Source: Clostridia bacterium
GTDB lineage: Bacteria > Bacillota > Clostridia > Oscillospirales > CAG-272
Direction: 5' to 3'
DNA length: 32,576 bases
Assembly: GCA_017621655.1 (NCBI GenBank)
Contig: JAGASS010000055.1
Coordinates: forward strand, 1-32,576
Position 1 is the stretch's first letter. Every line of letters starts with the position of its first letter. The notes beneath the pieces are model-generated. The model was not told the DNA's origin. It was given only the letters and a program-made list of their open reading frames with translations, and searched no databases. Shown piece after piece: positions 22,094 through 31,014 of the stretch. The position numbers and the translations under genes were made by a program.

Positions 22094-23809
22094 ATGGCAA
22101 TCGAAACCCTGAAAAAAGAACTTAACAAATGGCTAAATAGCGACAAGGTCAGCGCCGAAATGAAAGACGAGCTTAAGGCAATAGCGGATAACGAGGAAGA
22201 ACTCAAGCTCCGCTTCTCTGCCCCGCTTTCCTTCGGTACCGCAGGACTTCGCGGAACGATGGCGGCAGGTATCGGAAAGATGAATATCCATACCGTCGCA
22301 CAGGCAACTAAAGGTCTGTCGGATTACATTCTCGCGCAAGGCGGCGGAAAGGTCGCAATTGCCTACGATACGAGAATAAACTCCGAGCTTTTCGCGCGCA
22401 TATCCGCAGAGGTGCTCGCGTATAACGGCATTTCCTCGTACATCTTCGACGGACCGCGCCCGACACCAGAGCTTTCCTTCGCGCTCCGCGAGCTTAACTG
22501 CATCGCAGGTATAAACGTGACCGCATCGCATAACCCGAAGGAATATAACGGCTATAAGGTATATTGGTCGGACGGCGCACAGATAGGCGGTACAGAGGCA
22601 AAGGCGATCTCGGAAAACATCTCGAAATGCGATATTTTCGAGGTGGAGCAGATGCCCTTTGACGAGGGTGTGAAAAAGGGACTCATCACCGTTATCGGCG
22701 ACAAGCTTGACGAAAAGTATATGGAAAACGTCCTCGGCGAGCGCGTAAACCCGAATGCAATCAAAGAGCAGAGCGACATGACAGTCGTCTATACTCCCCT
22801 CCACGGCGCGGGCTATAAGCTTGTCCCCGAGGTGCTTCGCCGCGCGGGAATCAAGAACGTAATAACCGTTCCCGAACAGGGCACGCCGAACGGCGAATTC
22901 CCGACCGTTCGCTTCCCGAACCCCGAGTTCCCAGAAGCGTTCGAGCTTGGCAAAAAGCTTGCGATCGAGAACGGATGTGACTTCATTATCGCTACCGATC
23001 CCGATGCAGACAGAATGGGAATCACTATACGTAACGGTGACGATTATCTCTCCCTTACGGGAAATCAGGTCGGTTGCCTCCTTCTCGACTATATAATCAC
23101 AGCTTACCGCGAAAACGGCGGCGTTCCGTCTGACGCTTACGCAGTAAAAAGCATCGTAAGTACAGAGCTTGCAAGTCTTATATGTAAGGCAAACGGCGTG
23201 AAGATGCATGACGTTCTCACCGGCTTCAAGTATATAGGTGAGGTCATAAAAAACCATGAAAAAATGGGCTTCGGTACTTACCTTCTCGGATTCGAGGAAA
23301 GCTACGGCTACCTTAAAGGCACCTACGCACGCGATAAGGACGCAGTCGTTGCAACGCTTCTCGTAACCGAAATGGCGGCTTATTACAGAAGCAAGGGAAT
23401 GACGCTCAAAAACGCACTCGATTCCCTCTACGAGCGCTACGGAAACTATAACGAATCGGGAACGTCCTTCTATTTTAGTGGCTCCGACGGCAAGGAGAAG
23501 ATGACTGCAATGATGTCGCAGCTCCGTAACGATCCGCCGAAGACTATCGCAGGCGAAAAGGTTCTATCGGTTCGTGACTATCTGTTGGGAACTATAACGG
23601 ACCTCAATAGCGGAAAAACAGAGGAAACAGGTCTCCCCTCTTCAAACGTCCTCTACTATACGACCGAAAGCTGCGTATTCGTTATCCGCCCCTCGGGTAC
23701 TGAGCCGAAGATAAAGCTTTACTTCATGGCAAAGGGCAATAATCCCGAAGCCGTAAGCGAACGCCTCGCCTCCTGTAAGGCAGACGCGGAAAAGCTCATA
23801 AAGGCATAA
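22094..23809 (+). CDS. Phosphoglucomutase / phosphomannomutase, alpha-D-phosphohexomutase family
   Basis: The 571-residue product carries the four family signatures in order: NVTASHNPKEYNGYK with the phosphoserine (about 145), the metal loop TDPDADRMG (about 302-310), the sugar loop GFEESYGYLKG, and the phosphate loop RPSGTEPKIKLY (about 532-543). The length and FGTAGLRGTMAAG at the start match the PgcA/PGM2-like branch of Firmicutes that interconverts glucose 1- and 6-phosphate; mannose or pentose phosphates cannot be excluded. It lies 40 bases after the 300-residue gene and may be the last gene of the long operon. I see no clear terminator after it. Confidence 0.94.
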   Translation: MAIETLKKELNKWLNSDKVSAEMKDELKAIADNEEELKLRFSAPLSFGTAGLRGTMAAGIGKMNIHTVAQATKGLSDYILAQGGGKVAIAYDTRINSELFARISAEVLAYNGISSYIFDGPRPTPELSFALRELNCIAGINVTASHNPKEYNGYKVYWSDGAQIGGTEAKAISENISKCDIFEVEQMPFDEGVKKGLITVIGDKLDEKYMENVLGERVNPNAIKEQSDMTVVYTPLHGAGYKLVPEVLRRAGIKNVITVPEQGTPNGEFPTVRFPNPEFPEAFELGKKLAIENGCDFIIATDPDADRMGITIRNGDDYLSLTGNQVGCLLLDYIITAYRENGGVPSDAYAVKSIVSTELASLICKANGVKMHDVLTGFKYIGEVIKNHEKMGFGTYLLGFEESYGYLKGTYARDKDAVVATLLVTEMAAYYRSKGMTLKNALDSLYERYGNYNESGTSFYFSGSDGKEKMTAMMSQLRNDPPKTIAGEKVLSVRDYLLGTITDLNSGKTEETGLPSSNVLYYTTESCVFVIRPSGTEPKIKLYFMAKGNNPEAVSERLASCKADAEKLIKA

Positions 23810-23829
23810 TATTCCCCTTTACTCCGCTC

Positions 23830-23858
23830 TTGACAAATGGACTATCTTATGTTATCCT
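23830..23858 (+). promoter_or_regulatory. Promoter of the 112-residue gene
   Basis: A perfect TTGACA lies 17 bases from TATCCT, which has the TG extension (TGTTATCCT). It is 36 bases before the next start codon. Confidence 0.8.
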
Positions 23859-23893
23859 ATTATATATAATATGTAACCGAAAGGAAACACATC

Positions 23894-24232
23894 ATGGCTA
23901 AAAAAGTAGTTGAAGATGCATTGATCGTACACAAGACAGAGGTCGTCTTCTACGATAAGTTTGAAGAAAGACACTACCGCCTTAACGCAAATAACATTAA
24001 AAAGGTAATTTATGACTACGCTATACTTAAGACCTTCTTCGGTCTTAAGAAGGAGCTTGTAGAAAGAATCGTTTTCACCGTCGACGATCCCGACATTCCC
24101 GAAGAGCTTGTAGTTTACGAATTTGAAGAGCCGAACTTCCGCCGCTTCAGAGGCGGTCTTCGCACCTTCCTTGAAGATAACAAGATAGCCGTCGAGATCA
24201 AAGACGTAGAGGGCAATATTACAAACAATTAA
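23894..24232 (+). CDS. Hypothetical protein, 112 residues
   Basis: I do not recognise the family. The product is a charged, soluble protein with no signal peptide or membrane segment. A likely beta-rich core (LIVHKTEVVFYDKFEERHYRL, split: LIVHKTEVVFYD and ERHYRL) is followed by IYDYAILKTFFGLKKELVERI and an acidic patch (FTVDDPDIPEELVVYEF). ATG follows AAAGGA. It has its own strong promoter and its own terminator, so it is a single-gene unit that is probably well expressed. No neighbour points to a function. Confidence 0.85.
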   Translation: MAKKVVEDALIVHKTEVVFYDKFEERHYRLNANNIKKVIYDYAILKTFFGLKKELVERIVFTVDDPDIPEELVVYEFEEPNFRRFRGGLRTFLEDNKIAVEIKDVEGNITNN

Positions 24233-24237
24233 TGATC

Positions 24238-24266
24238 GAAAGGGGTGTTAATAAACGCCCCTTTTC
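24238..24266 (+). terminator. Terminator after the 112-residue gene
   Basis: AAAGGGGTGTT pairs with AACGCCCCTTT (one G-U) around a short A-rich loop and is followed by TTC. It begins 5 bases after the stop codon and ends about 20 bases before the helicase start. Confidence 0.8.
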
Positions 24267-24285
24267 GTAACTTTGCGAGGAGAAT

Positions 24286-26433
24286 ATGTCGGAAGCCGAA
24301 GAACTGTTTGAAAGCTTCAAAACTGAATACGGCTTCCCTCTCGACCCCGAGCAGAGCGAGGCGTGTAAGACCGTTGACGGAAAGGTACTCCTGCTTGCCG
24401 TACCCGGAAGCGGAAAAACGACGGTCATGATCGCGCGTCTCGGTTACATGACGCGAGTATGCGGTATCAGTCCGCGAAGCATCCTCGCAATAACCTACAG
24501 CGTCGCAGGAACGAAGGAAATGCAGAAGCGTTACCAAAAGGCGTTCGGCGCGTGCGACATTGAGTTCCGAACGATAAACGGCTTTTGCGCGACGATGATA
24601 AACCGTTACGAAAAGGTCAAGGGACGCAAAGCGTTTGAGCTTATCGAAAAAGACGAAAGCGTAAGCTCGATCCTCCGCACGGTCATGGCGGAGCAAGGCA
24701 TATTTCCGACGGAAAACGACCTGCGCGAGGTCAAGACCGCGATAACCTACTGTAAAAACAGTATGCTCAGTGACGAAGAGATCGAAAAGACTGTCAAGCT
24801 TGAAGGCAAAAACTTCTCCGATATATACCGAGCATACGAGGCGTATAAGCGTGAGCGCCGCCTTATGGACTATGACGATCAGCTCGTTTACGGCTATACG
24901 ATCCTCAAGAATCACCCCGAGGTAAACGCAGTCTATGCCGACCGCTTCAAATACGTCTGCGTCGACGAGGCGCAGGATACGTCAAAGCTCCAGCACGATA
25001 TAATCAAGCTGCTTACCGACAGAAGCGGAAACGTCTTTATGGTAGGTGACGAGGACCAGAGCATATACGGCTTCCGCGCCGCATATCCGAAGGCGCTTCT
25101 CGATTTCAAAGCGACCTACCCCGACGCAAAGATACTGACTATCAGCAATAACTACCGAAGCACGAAAAGCATCGTCAAGGCAGCCGACAGCTTCATAAAG
25201 CAAAATAAGGAACGCATAAAGGACGACAAGTCAATGAAGACAGGAAATCCCGACGGCGTCGACCCTGTCAGGATCAAGCTGACGGATCTTCGTCTGCTTC
25301 CCGACTACGTCCGCCGAGTTTATGCCGAGAAGACGCCTGGGACTACCGCGTGCCTCTTCCGCTTGAACGAATCGATGCTTCCGATAATCGACCTGCTTTC
25401 CGAAAAAGAAGTACCGTTCCGCGTCCGTGGCGGTGACGGACTGTTCTTTACGAGCGCGACCGTCACAGACGTAATCAATATATTGAATTTCGCATCAGAC
25501 CCATACGATGGCGAGCTTTGGAAAAAGATATACTATAAGCTTCCGCTTGGGATAACGAAGCAAGAGACCGAGCGCGCGATCGCCTACAACTACGGTGACG
25601 ATATGCTCCCGATCCCCGATTTTCTCAGCACCGCCGTATTTCTGAACGATAAAAAACGTGCGCGTGCAAAGCGCGTCTGGGAAGATATAAGACGCATATC
25701 CGAGCAGGACACGTACGAGGCGATAAGAACGATATTCTTCTCGCTCGGGTACAATAATAAGCGCTCCGACAAGGTCTCGGAAATAACGAAGCGCAATACC
25801 CTGCTCGCCCTCGCCTACCGTCACCGTAACAGAGGCGATTTCTACCGCCGACTGACTGAGCTTGAGGGCGAGGTCAAACGCGGTTCGGTCAGCCAAGACG
25901 GCATAATACTTTCGACGATACATTCGGCAAAGGGGCTCGAATTTGACCGCGTACTGCTCTGCGACTGTAAAAACGGCGTGCTTCCGATGACGAAATACAG
26001 AAGCAATTTGCGCGACGAGGAAAAGGCGGAGCGCGAGGAGGACAGGCGGCTGTTTTACGTCGGAATGACGCGCGCAAAAAGCGTGCTTGAGATCGTGACG
26101 TGGGAAAGCGAGTTTGGGTCGCTTAATTCGGGATTTGAATTCCCCGACGACGTTTTTGAGCCGAAAAAGGTGTCAAAAACGGCTCAAAACGGCATCTTAA
26201 CGCGCAGAAAAGTGTCAAAAAACAGCACTTTTTTGACCGAAAACGAGCAGATCTTTCTCGATTCCCTTACGCACGTCGGTGCGTCCTTCAAGCATAAAAC
26301 GTTCGGTGAGGGCAAGATAATATATCTGAACGGCACATTCGCCGAGATCAAATTCGACCGCTATCCCGTATCGAAGACCATCGACCTTAAGACCTGCGTA
26401 ATGAACAAGCTTATAACTCCGAAAGGACGATAA
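24286..26433 (+). CDS. UvrD/PcrA-like superfamily 1 DNA helicase
   Basis: The 715-residue product has the helicase motifs in order: VPGSGKTT (39-46), DEAQD (227-231), GDEDQSIYGFR (254-264), NNYRS (288-292), STIHSAKGLEFDRV and YVGMTRAKSVL. It would move 3' to 5' on single-stranded DNA in repair or replication restart. Residues 660-700 (SFKHKTFGEGKIIYLNGTFAEIKFD, split: SFKHKTFGEGKII and FAEIKFD) form a small SH3/Tudor-like C-terminal module as in PcrA. Length is close to PcrA. ATG follows GAGGAG. A short internal repeat (KVSK twice, about 627-645) sits in the linker. A second, main PcrA elsewhere cannot be excluded, so I give no symbol. Confidence 0.93.
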   Translation: MSEAEELFESFKTEYGFPLDPEQSEACKTVDGKVLLLAVPGSGKTTVMIARLGYMTRVCGISPRSILAITYSVAGTKEMQKRYQKAFGACDIEFRTINGFCATMINRYEKVKGRKAFELIEKDESVSSILRTVMAEQGIFPTENDLREVKTAITYCKNSMLSDEEIEKTVKLEGKNFSDIYRAYEAYKRERRLMDYDDQLVYGYTILKNHPEVNAVYADRFKYVCVDEAQDTSKLQHDIIKLLTDRSGNVFMVGDEDQSIYGFRAAYPKALLDFKATYPDAKILTISNNYRSTKSIVKAADSFIKQNKERIKDDKSMKTGNPDGVDPVRIKLTDLRLLPDYVRRVYAEKTPGTTACLFRLNESMLPIIDLLSEKEVPFRVRGGDGLFFTSATVTDVINILNFASDPYDGELWKKIYYKLPLGITKQETERAIAYNYGDDMLPIPDFLSTAVFLNDKKRARAKRVWEDIRRISEQDTYEAIRTIFFSLGYNNKRSDKVSEITKRNTLLALAYRHRNRGDFYRRLTELEGEVKRGSVSQDGIILSTIHSAKGLEFDRVLLCDCKNGVLPMTKYRSNLRDEEKAEREEDRRLFYVGMTRAKSVLEIVTWESEFGSLNSGFEFPDDVFEPKKVSKTAQNGILTRRKVSKNSTFLTENEQIFLDSLTHVGASFKHKTFGEGKIIYLNGTFAEIKFDRYPVSKTIDLKTCVMNKLITPKGR

Positions 26434-26437
26434 TAAT

Positions 26438-26806
26438 ATGAACAGATCAAAGATACTGTGCTACAATATCTCGTCAGAAACATTTACAGCGCTTACGCGC
26501 GAGGCAAAAAAGCTGAATGCCGAGACGGTCCTCGTAGCACCCGAAAGCTACGGACTGCCGCTTCTTTCAGTCGCGTCGGGCGTTAAAGCAAACGCAAATC
26601 CCCTTGCATCAAGTACCCTAGGTGAGGGAATGCTCGTGTTCGTTAATTTCCCCGACACGATGCTTGACGTATTTCTCGGCGTACTGCGTGAAAAGGGCAT
26701 CAGAGTATCTCTTAAAGCTATTCTCACTCCGCATAACGCGGTCTGGGACGCACATACATTATATAACGAGCTTTGCCGCGAGCGTGCAGAGCTTTCAAAT
26801 AAGTAA
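26438..26806 (+). CDS. DUF3783 family protein
   Basis: The 122-residue product ends in the DUF3783 pattern: GEGMLVFVNFPDTMLDVFL, then LREKGIRVSLKAILTPHN, and W-DAHTLYNELCRERAEL. No function is known for the family; it is frequent in Clostridia. The N-terminal half (ILCYNISSETFTALTREAKKL) looks like an alpha/beta fold. It starts 4 bases after the helicase stop, so it is in the same operon. No catalytic residues stand out. Confidence 0.85.
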   Translation: MNRSKILCYNISSETFTALTREAKKLNAETVLVAPESYGLPLLSVASGVKANANPLASSTLGEGMLVFVNFPDTMLDVFLGVLREKGIRVSLKAILTPHNAVWDAHTLYNELCRERAELSNK

Positions 26807-26820
26807 CGTACAGGTGTATC

Positions 26821-27729
26821 ATGAGTAAAGATAACAAGAAGAAAAACGGTGTCGCGTCGTTTTTCGTGCGAATTCTTCAGGGCTCGCTCATAGGTGTCGG
26901 CGGAATTCTGCCCGGCATCAGCGGCGGCGTGCTTTGCGCGATATTCGGCATCTATCAGCCGCTTATGGAGGTGCTCGCGCACCCTATCAAAAATTTCAAA
27001 AAGCATGTCAAGCTAATAATTCCCGTAATTATCGGAATCGCTATCGGATTCTTAGCTCTTGCGAAGCTCGTTGAGCTGCTATTCAAGAGCAATATGGAGG
27101 TTGCGACCTGCGTATTCGTCGGACTTATTCTCGGAATGCTTCCCTCGCTTTGGAAGGAAGCAGGAGAGTACGGACGTCCGAAGTCGTCCTTCATCAGCGG
27201 CGCTATCGCGGCGGTGCTTCTCTTCGGATTCTTTACCTATATTGAGTTCGGCACCGAGGTCACAATAGATCCTAACCCTTTCTGGTACGCCGTCTGCGGT
27301 ATTTTCTGGGGTCTCGGCGTAGTTGTCCCGGGAATGAGCGCGTCAAGCCCTCTTCTCTTCCTTGGGCTTTACGATCCGCTTATGGGCGTTATTACAAGCT
27401 TCCTCGATAACGGTGTCGGATTCGTAACCGGAAAGCTATCGTTTTCCGCGGCAATAAGCGGAATGCAGTTCGGAAACGCAATTCCCTTCGGTATTGCGAT
27501 AATCGTAACTCTTATAGGACTTGCTAAGCCCGTAAATTATCTGCTATCCAAAAAGCCGTCGCAGATGTATCACACCATATTCGGTATCGTTCTCGGTACT
27601 ACCCTGCCCGTCCTCTTCTTTACGATCGGCTGGGGCAGCTCCGTCGTGCTTAAGATAGCGTTTATCGTTCTAGGATTCGTTGCAGCTTGGCTGCTTGATA
27701 AATTAAGCCGCAGATTCGCGGGGGAATGA
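26821..27729 (+). CDS. popT: PopT-like (DUF368) undecaprenyl-phosphate translocase
   Basis: The 302-residue product is a multi-pass membrane protein with about 8 hydrophobic segments. It has the two DUF368 signatures, GGILPGISGGVLC near residue 22 and VVVPGMSASSPLL near 167, which look like an inverted internal repeat. Proteins of this family were recently shown to flip the lipid carrier undecaprenyl phosphate back into the cytoplasm for reuse in cell wall and polymer synthesis. The basic ends (KDNKKKNG and LSRRFAGE) fit a cytoplasmic N-terminus. It follows DUF3783 after 14 bases. Confidence 0.93.
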   Translation: MSKDNKKKNGVASFFVRILQGSLIGVGGILPGISGGVLCAIFGIYQPLMEVLAHPIKNFKKHVKLIIPVIIGIAIGFLALAKLVELLFKSNMEVATCVFVGLILGMLPSLWKEAGEYGRPKSSFISGAIAAVLLFGFFTYIEFGTEVTIDPNPFWYAVCGIFWGLGVVVPGMSASSPLLFLGLYDPLMGVITSFLDNGVGFVTGKLSFSAAISGMQFGNAIPFGIAIIVTLIGLAKPVNYLLSKKPSQMYHTIFGIVLGTTLPVLFFTIGWGSSVVLKIAFIVLGFVAAWLLDKLSRRFAGE

Positions 27730-27914
27730 GAGCCCAAACAATAAAACATGATACAACCAAATGGCTCCCCCTTCGCAGATGCCAAAGGTATCTGCTTGGA
27801 GCATCCGCCGATAGGCGGTGAGAGGGCATTTATCGCCTTTTGATTCCCCTCTCCGTCAACCTTCGGTTGACACCTCTCCCGAAGGGCGAGGCATCATTAA
27901 CAAAGGACATTGAA
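27730..27914. repeat. Composite repeat between popT and polA
   Basis: The stretch carries hairpins GCAGATGCC/GGTATCTGC (27775-27795) and TCCGCC/GGCGGTGA (27805-27820), and the unit CCCTCTCCGTCAACCTTCGG...TCTCCCGAAGGGCGAGGCAT (27848-27893). The last matches 13401-13417 in its hairpin and 3590-3648 in its ends. An open frame extends the polA reading frame upstream through it, but it is repeat DNA and not coding. A polA promoter is not obvious. Confidence 0.7.
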
Positions 27915-30449
27915 ATGAAAACACTACTTCTCATTGACGGAAACTCAATACTTAACCGTGCCTTTTACGGAATAAGACCGCTGACGACGGCATCGGGGCT
28001 AAACACCAACGCCGTTTACGGAATGATGAATATCGTGCTTCATCATCTGACCGAGCGAAAGCCCGACGCGGTCGCGGTTGCCTTCGACCGCAAGGCACCG
28101 ACCTTCCGTCACAAGCAGGTCGAAAGCTACAAGGCAAACCGCAAGGGTATGCCCGAGGAGCTTGCCGAACAGCTTCCTTACGCAAAAAAGTGCATGGCGC
28201 TTCTCGGTCTTAACGTGCTGGAGCTTGACGGCTACGAGGCGGACGACATTATCGGCACCTGTGCCTTTATGCCCGATTCCGAAACGCAGGTATATATCGT
28301 AACGGGTGACCGCGATTCGTTCCAGCTTATCCGTGATAATATTACCGTGCTTCTTGCTTCTACAGGCGAGACCAAAATATTTGACCGCGCAGCGTTTAAC
28401 GAAAAGTACGGCGTTCAGCCCGAGCAGTTCGTTGACGTAAAGGCGCTTATGGGCGATACGTCGGACAACATTCCGGGCGTACCCGGAATCGGTGAAAAGA
28501 CCGCGCTCAAGCTCATTTCCGACAATGGCTCTCTTGACGGCGTTTACGAGCATCTTCACGACGGAGAGATCAAGGGCGCAACGCTTACCAAGCTTGAAAA
28601 CGGCAAGGACAGCGCCTACGTATCGCAGTTTTTGGCGCAGATAGTAACCGACGTTCCGCTTGGAATCACCATTTCGGACCTCGAAATGAAGGCGATGGCA
28701 AGGGGCGAGATGAAGTCGCTTCTTACCGAGCTTGAACTAAGCTCGATGATAAAGCGCCTCGGTCTTGACAAGGACGAGGACGAGGTCGCAGAAAATGCCG
28801 AAGGCGAAAGCTCCGAATGCTACTGCTGTGGCGAAGTCAAGGAATTAAGCGCATCCGAGCTTCTGACTCTTGATATTCCCTACTGCTCCGTTTCATTTGA
28901 AGACGAATATATAAAGATATACGACGGCAAATGCTCCTATCGGGTTCAGATATCCGAAAAGGATAATATTAAGGATTTTTTCTACGATAATAACCGTACC
29001 GTAATAGTCAGCGACAGCAAGCGTCTCTGCCTTGACTACGGCAGAGTCACCTGCAAGTTCTTCGACGTCACCCTTGCGGGCTACGTCGTAGATACGTCTG
29101 AAGGTCACTATGAGCTTGAACGCCTTGCAATCAAGTATCTCGGCGCGTCGCTTAACGAAAGCTACGATCGTGCGAAGGTGCTTTACGAGCTTGCCTACGC
29201 GCTCAACGAAAAGCTCAAGGAAAGCGGTCAGACCTCTCTCTACTACAATATTGAGGAGCCGCTTTCGGGCGTACTTGCCGATATGGAGCGCATCGGCTTC
29301 AAGATAGACCGCGAAGGACTTAAGGCATATTCGGACAAGCTTGCTATAAGCTGTGAGCAGTACGCGGAGAGCATTTATTTCGAGGCGGGACGTGAGTTCA
29401 ACATAAACTCCCCCAAGCAGCTCGGCGAGGTGCTTTTCGACGAGCTTAAGCTCCCCGTTCTCAAAAAGACGAAGACCGGCTACAGCACGGGTGCGGAGAT
29501 ACTTGAAAAGCTCCGTCCCTATCACACGATAATCGACCGTATTCTCGAATACCGTCAGGCGGCAAAGCTGAAGAGCACGTACGGCGACGGGCTTCTTAAG
29601 GTCGCGGACGAAAACGGCGTAATTCATTCGTCTTTCAATCAGACGGTGACCGCGACGGGACGCCTTTCCTCCTCCGAGCCGAATCTTCAGAACATTCCGA
29701 TCCGCACTCCCCTCGGTCGCGAGCTTCGCAAGTTCTTTATTCCGCGTGACGAGAATTACGTTCTTATCGACGCCGACTACTCGCAGATCGAGCTTCGCGT
29801 TCTTGCCGCGATCTCGGGCGACGAAACTATGATAAACGCATTCAAATGCGGCGAGGATATTCATACCGTCACCGCTTCGCAGGTCTTCGGTGTTCCGATA
29901 AACGCCGTTACTCCCGAGCTTCGAAAGCGCGCGAAGGCGGTCAACTTCGGTATCGTTTACGGCATCGGCGGCTTCTCGCTCGGTGCTGACATCGGCGTCT
30001 CAAAATACGAGGCGGACAGATACATCAAGAGCTACCACGAAAAATATCCGCAGATAGACGAGTACCTCAAAGCCGTTGTTGAGGACGGCAAGCGTGACGG
30101 CTACGTTACTACCGTTTTCGGTCGCCGCAGGTACATTCCCGAGCTTCACGCGTCAAACAGAAATCTTCAGGCGTTCGGCGCACGCGTTGCGATGAACAGT
30201 CCTATTCAGGGCGCTGCGGCGGATATTATAAAAATTGCGATGATAAAGGTCGATGCGGCACTTAAGGAAAGCGGTCTTGACGCGCGTCTCATTCTTCAGG
30301 TTCACGACGAGCTTATTCTCGAGGCGCACAAGGATTGCGCACAGGATGCCGCCGCACTTCTCAAGCGAGAGATGGAAAACGCAGTCGAGCTTGCGGTCAA
30401 GATGGAAGCAGAGGTCGGAATCGGAGATAATTGGTACGACTGTAAATAA
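27915..30449 (+). CDS. polA: DNA polymerase I
   Basis: The 844-residue product has three parts. The 5' nuclease (1-290) shows LLIDGNSILNRAFYG, YEADDIIGTCA, VTGDRDSFQLI and a helix-hairpin-helix MGDTSDNIPGVPGIGEKTA. The exonuclease-like domain (about 300-465) lacks the DxE motif, so proofreading is lost, as in Bacillus. The polymerase (466-844) has motif A DADYSQIELR (near 619), motif B RKRAKAVNFGIVYGIGGF (near 669) with the O-helix Phe, and motif C QVHDEL (795-800). The reading frame is open further upstream, but ATG at 27915 is preceded by AAAGGA and begins the conserved sequence, so I start there. Confidence 0.97.
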   Translation: MKTLLLIDGNSILNRAFYGIRPLTTASGLNTNAVYGMMNIVLHHLTERKPDAVAVAFDRKAPTFRHKQVESYKANRKGMPEELAEQLPYAKKCMALLGLNVLELDGYEADDIIGTCAFMPDSETQVYIVTGDRDSFQLIRDNITVLLASTGETKIFDRAAFNEKYGVQPEQFVDVKALMGDTSDNIPGVPGIGEKTALKLISDNGSLDGVYEHLHDGEIKGATLTKLENGKDSAYVSQFLAQIVTDVPLGITISDLEMKAMARGEMKSLLTELELSSMIKRLGLDKDEDEVAENAEGESSECYCCGEVKELSASELLTLDIPYCSVSFEDEYIKIYDGKCSYRVQISEKDNIKDFFYDNNRTVIVSDSKRLCLDYGRVTCKFFDVTLAGYVVDTSEGHYELERLAIKYLGASLNESYDRAKVLYELAYALNEKLKESGQTSLYYNIEEPLSGVLADMERIGFKIDREGLKAYSDKLAISCEQYAESIYFEAGREFNINSPKQLGEVLFDELKLPVLKKTKTGYSTGAEILEKLRPYHTIIDRILEYRQAAKLKSTYGDGLLKVADENGVIHSSFNQTVTATGRLSSSEPNLQNIPIRTPLGRELRKFFIPRDENYVLIDADYSQIELRVLAAISGDETMINAFKCGEDIHTVTASQVFGVPINAVTPELRKRAKAVNFGIVYGIGGFSLGADIGVSKYEADRYIKSYHEKYPQIDEYLKAVVEDGKRDGYVTTVFGRRRYIPELHASNRNLQAFGARVAMNSPIQGAAADIIKIAMIKVDAALKESGLDARLILQVHDELILEAHKDCAQDAAALLKREMENAVELAVKMEAEVGIGDNWYDCK

Positions 30450-30469
30450 TAGCATCTACACTTTTTGCC

Positions 30470-30498
30470 TTGACAAACAAGGCGGATTGTGTTAGAAT
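30470..30498 (+). promoter_or_regulatory. Promoter of smpB, inside an inverted repeat
   Basis: TTGACA and TAGAAT are 17 bases apart with TG before the -10 (TGTTAGAAT). The -35 sits in an inverted repeat GCCTTG-acaaa-CAAGGC (30467-30483), which could serve as an operator or be the rest of a polA terminator. Confidence 0.8.
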
Positions 30499-30532
30499 TA
30501 ACTGCTGAAAATACCCCCGAAAGGAGAAGATC

Positions 30533-31006
30533 ATGGCGGACAAAAAAGAAGCCAAAAAAATTATAGCGCAAAACAAAAAAGCCCGTCACGATTACTTCGT
30601 CGAGGATACGTACGAGGCAGGCATTGAGCTTTTCGGAACAGAAGTCAAAAGCATTCGCGGTGGCAAGGTCAATCTTAAGGATTCCTTTTGCCGTATAGAC
30701 GGCGGCGAAATGTTCGCATACGGCGTTCACGTCAGCCCTTATGAGCAGGGCAACGTCTTTAACCGCGATCCGCTTCGCCCCAAAAAGCTGCTTATGCACA
30801 AAAAGGAAATACTTAAGCTTTTCGGTCTCGTCGGTCGAAAGGGTTACACGCTTGTTCCGCTTTCGCTTTACTTCTCGGGAAGCCGAGTTAAGATGGAGGT
30901 CGGACTTTGCGTCGGCAAAAAGCTTTACGATAAGCGCGACAGCGACGCCGAGCGTCAGGCAAACCGCGATATCGACAGAGTTATGAAAACCAACCGTTAC
31001 GAGTGA
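30533..31006 (+). CDS. smpB: SsrA-binding protein SmpB
   Basis: The 157-residue product matches SmpB over its whole length: [49 protein letters not shown], a [10 protein letters not shown] segment, and a basic C-terminal tail ([19 protein letters not shown]). It binds tmRNA and brings it to stalled ribosomes. ATG follows AAAGGAG. tmRNA is encoded about 860 bases downstream on the same strand, with one gene in between. Confidence 0.97.
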   Translation: MADKKEAKKIIAQNKKARHDYFVEDTYEAGIELFGTEVKSIRGGKVNLKDSFCRIDGGEMFAYGVHVSPYEQGNVFNRDPLRPKKLLMHKKEILKLFGLVGRKGYTLVPLSLYFSGSRVKMEVGLCVGKKLYDKRDSDAERQANRDIDRVMKTNRYE

Positions 31007-31014
31007 GGTAAAAT

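Noticed and set aside
27840..27914. An N-terminal extension of PolA by 25 residues
   Set aside because: The extension is translated repeat DNA; the ATG at 27915 has AAAGGA and begins the conserved domain.
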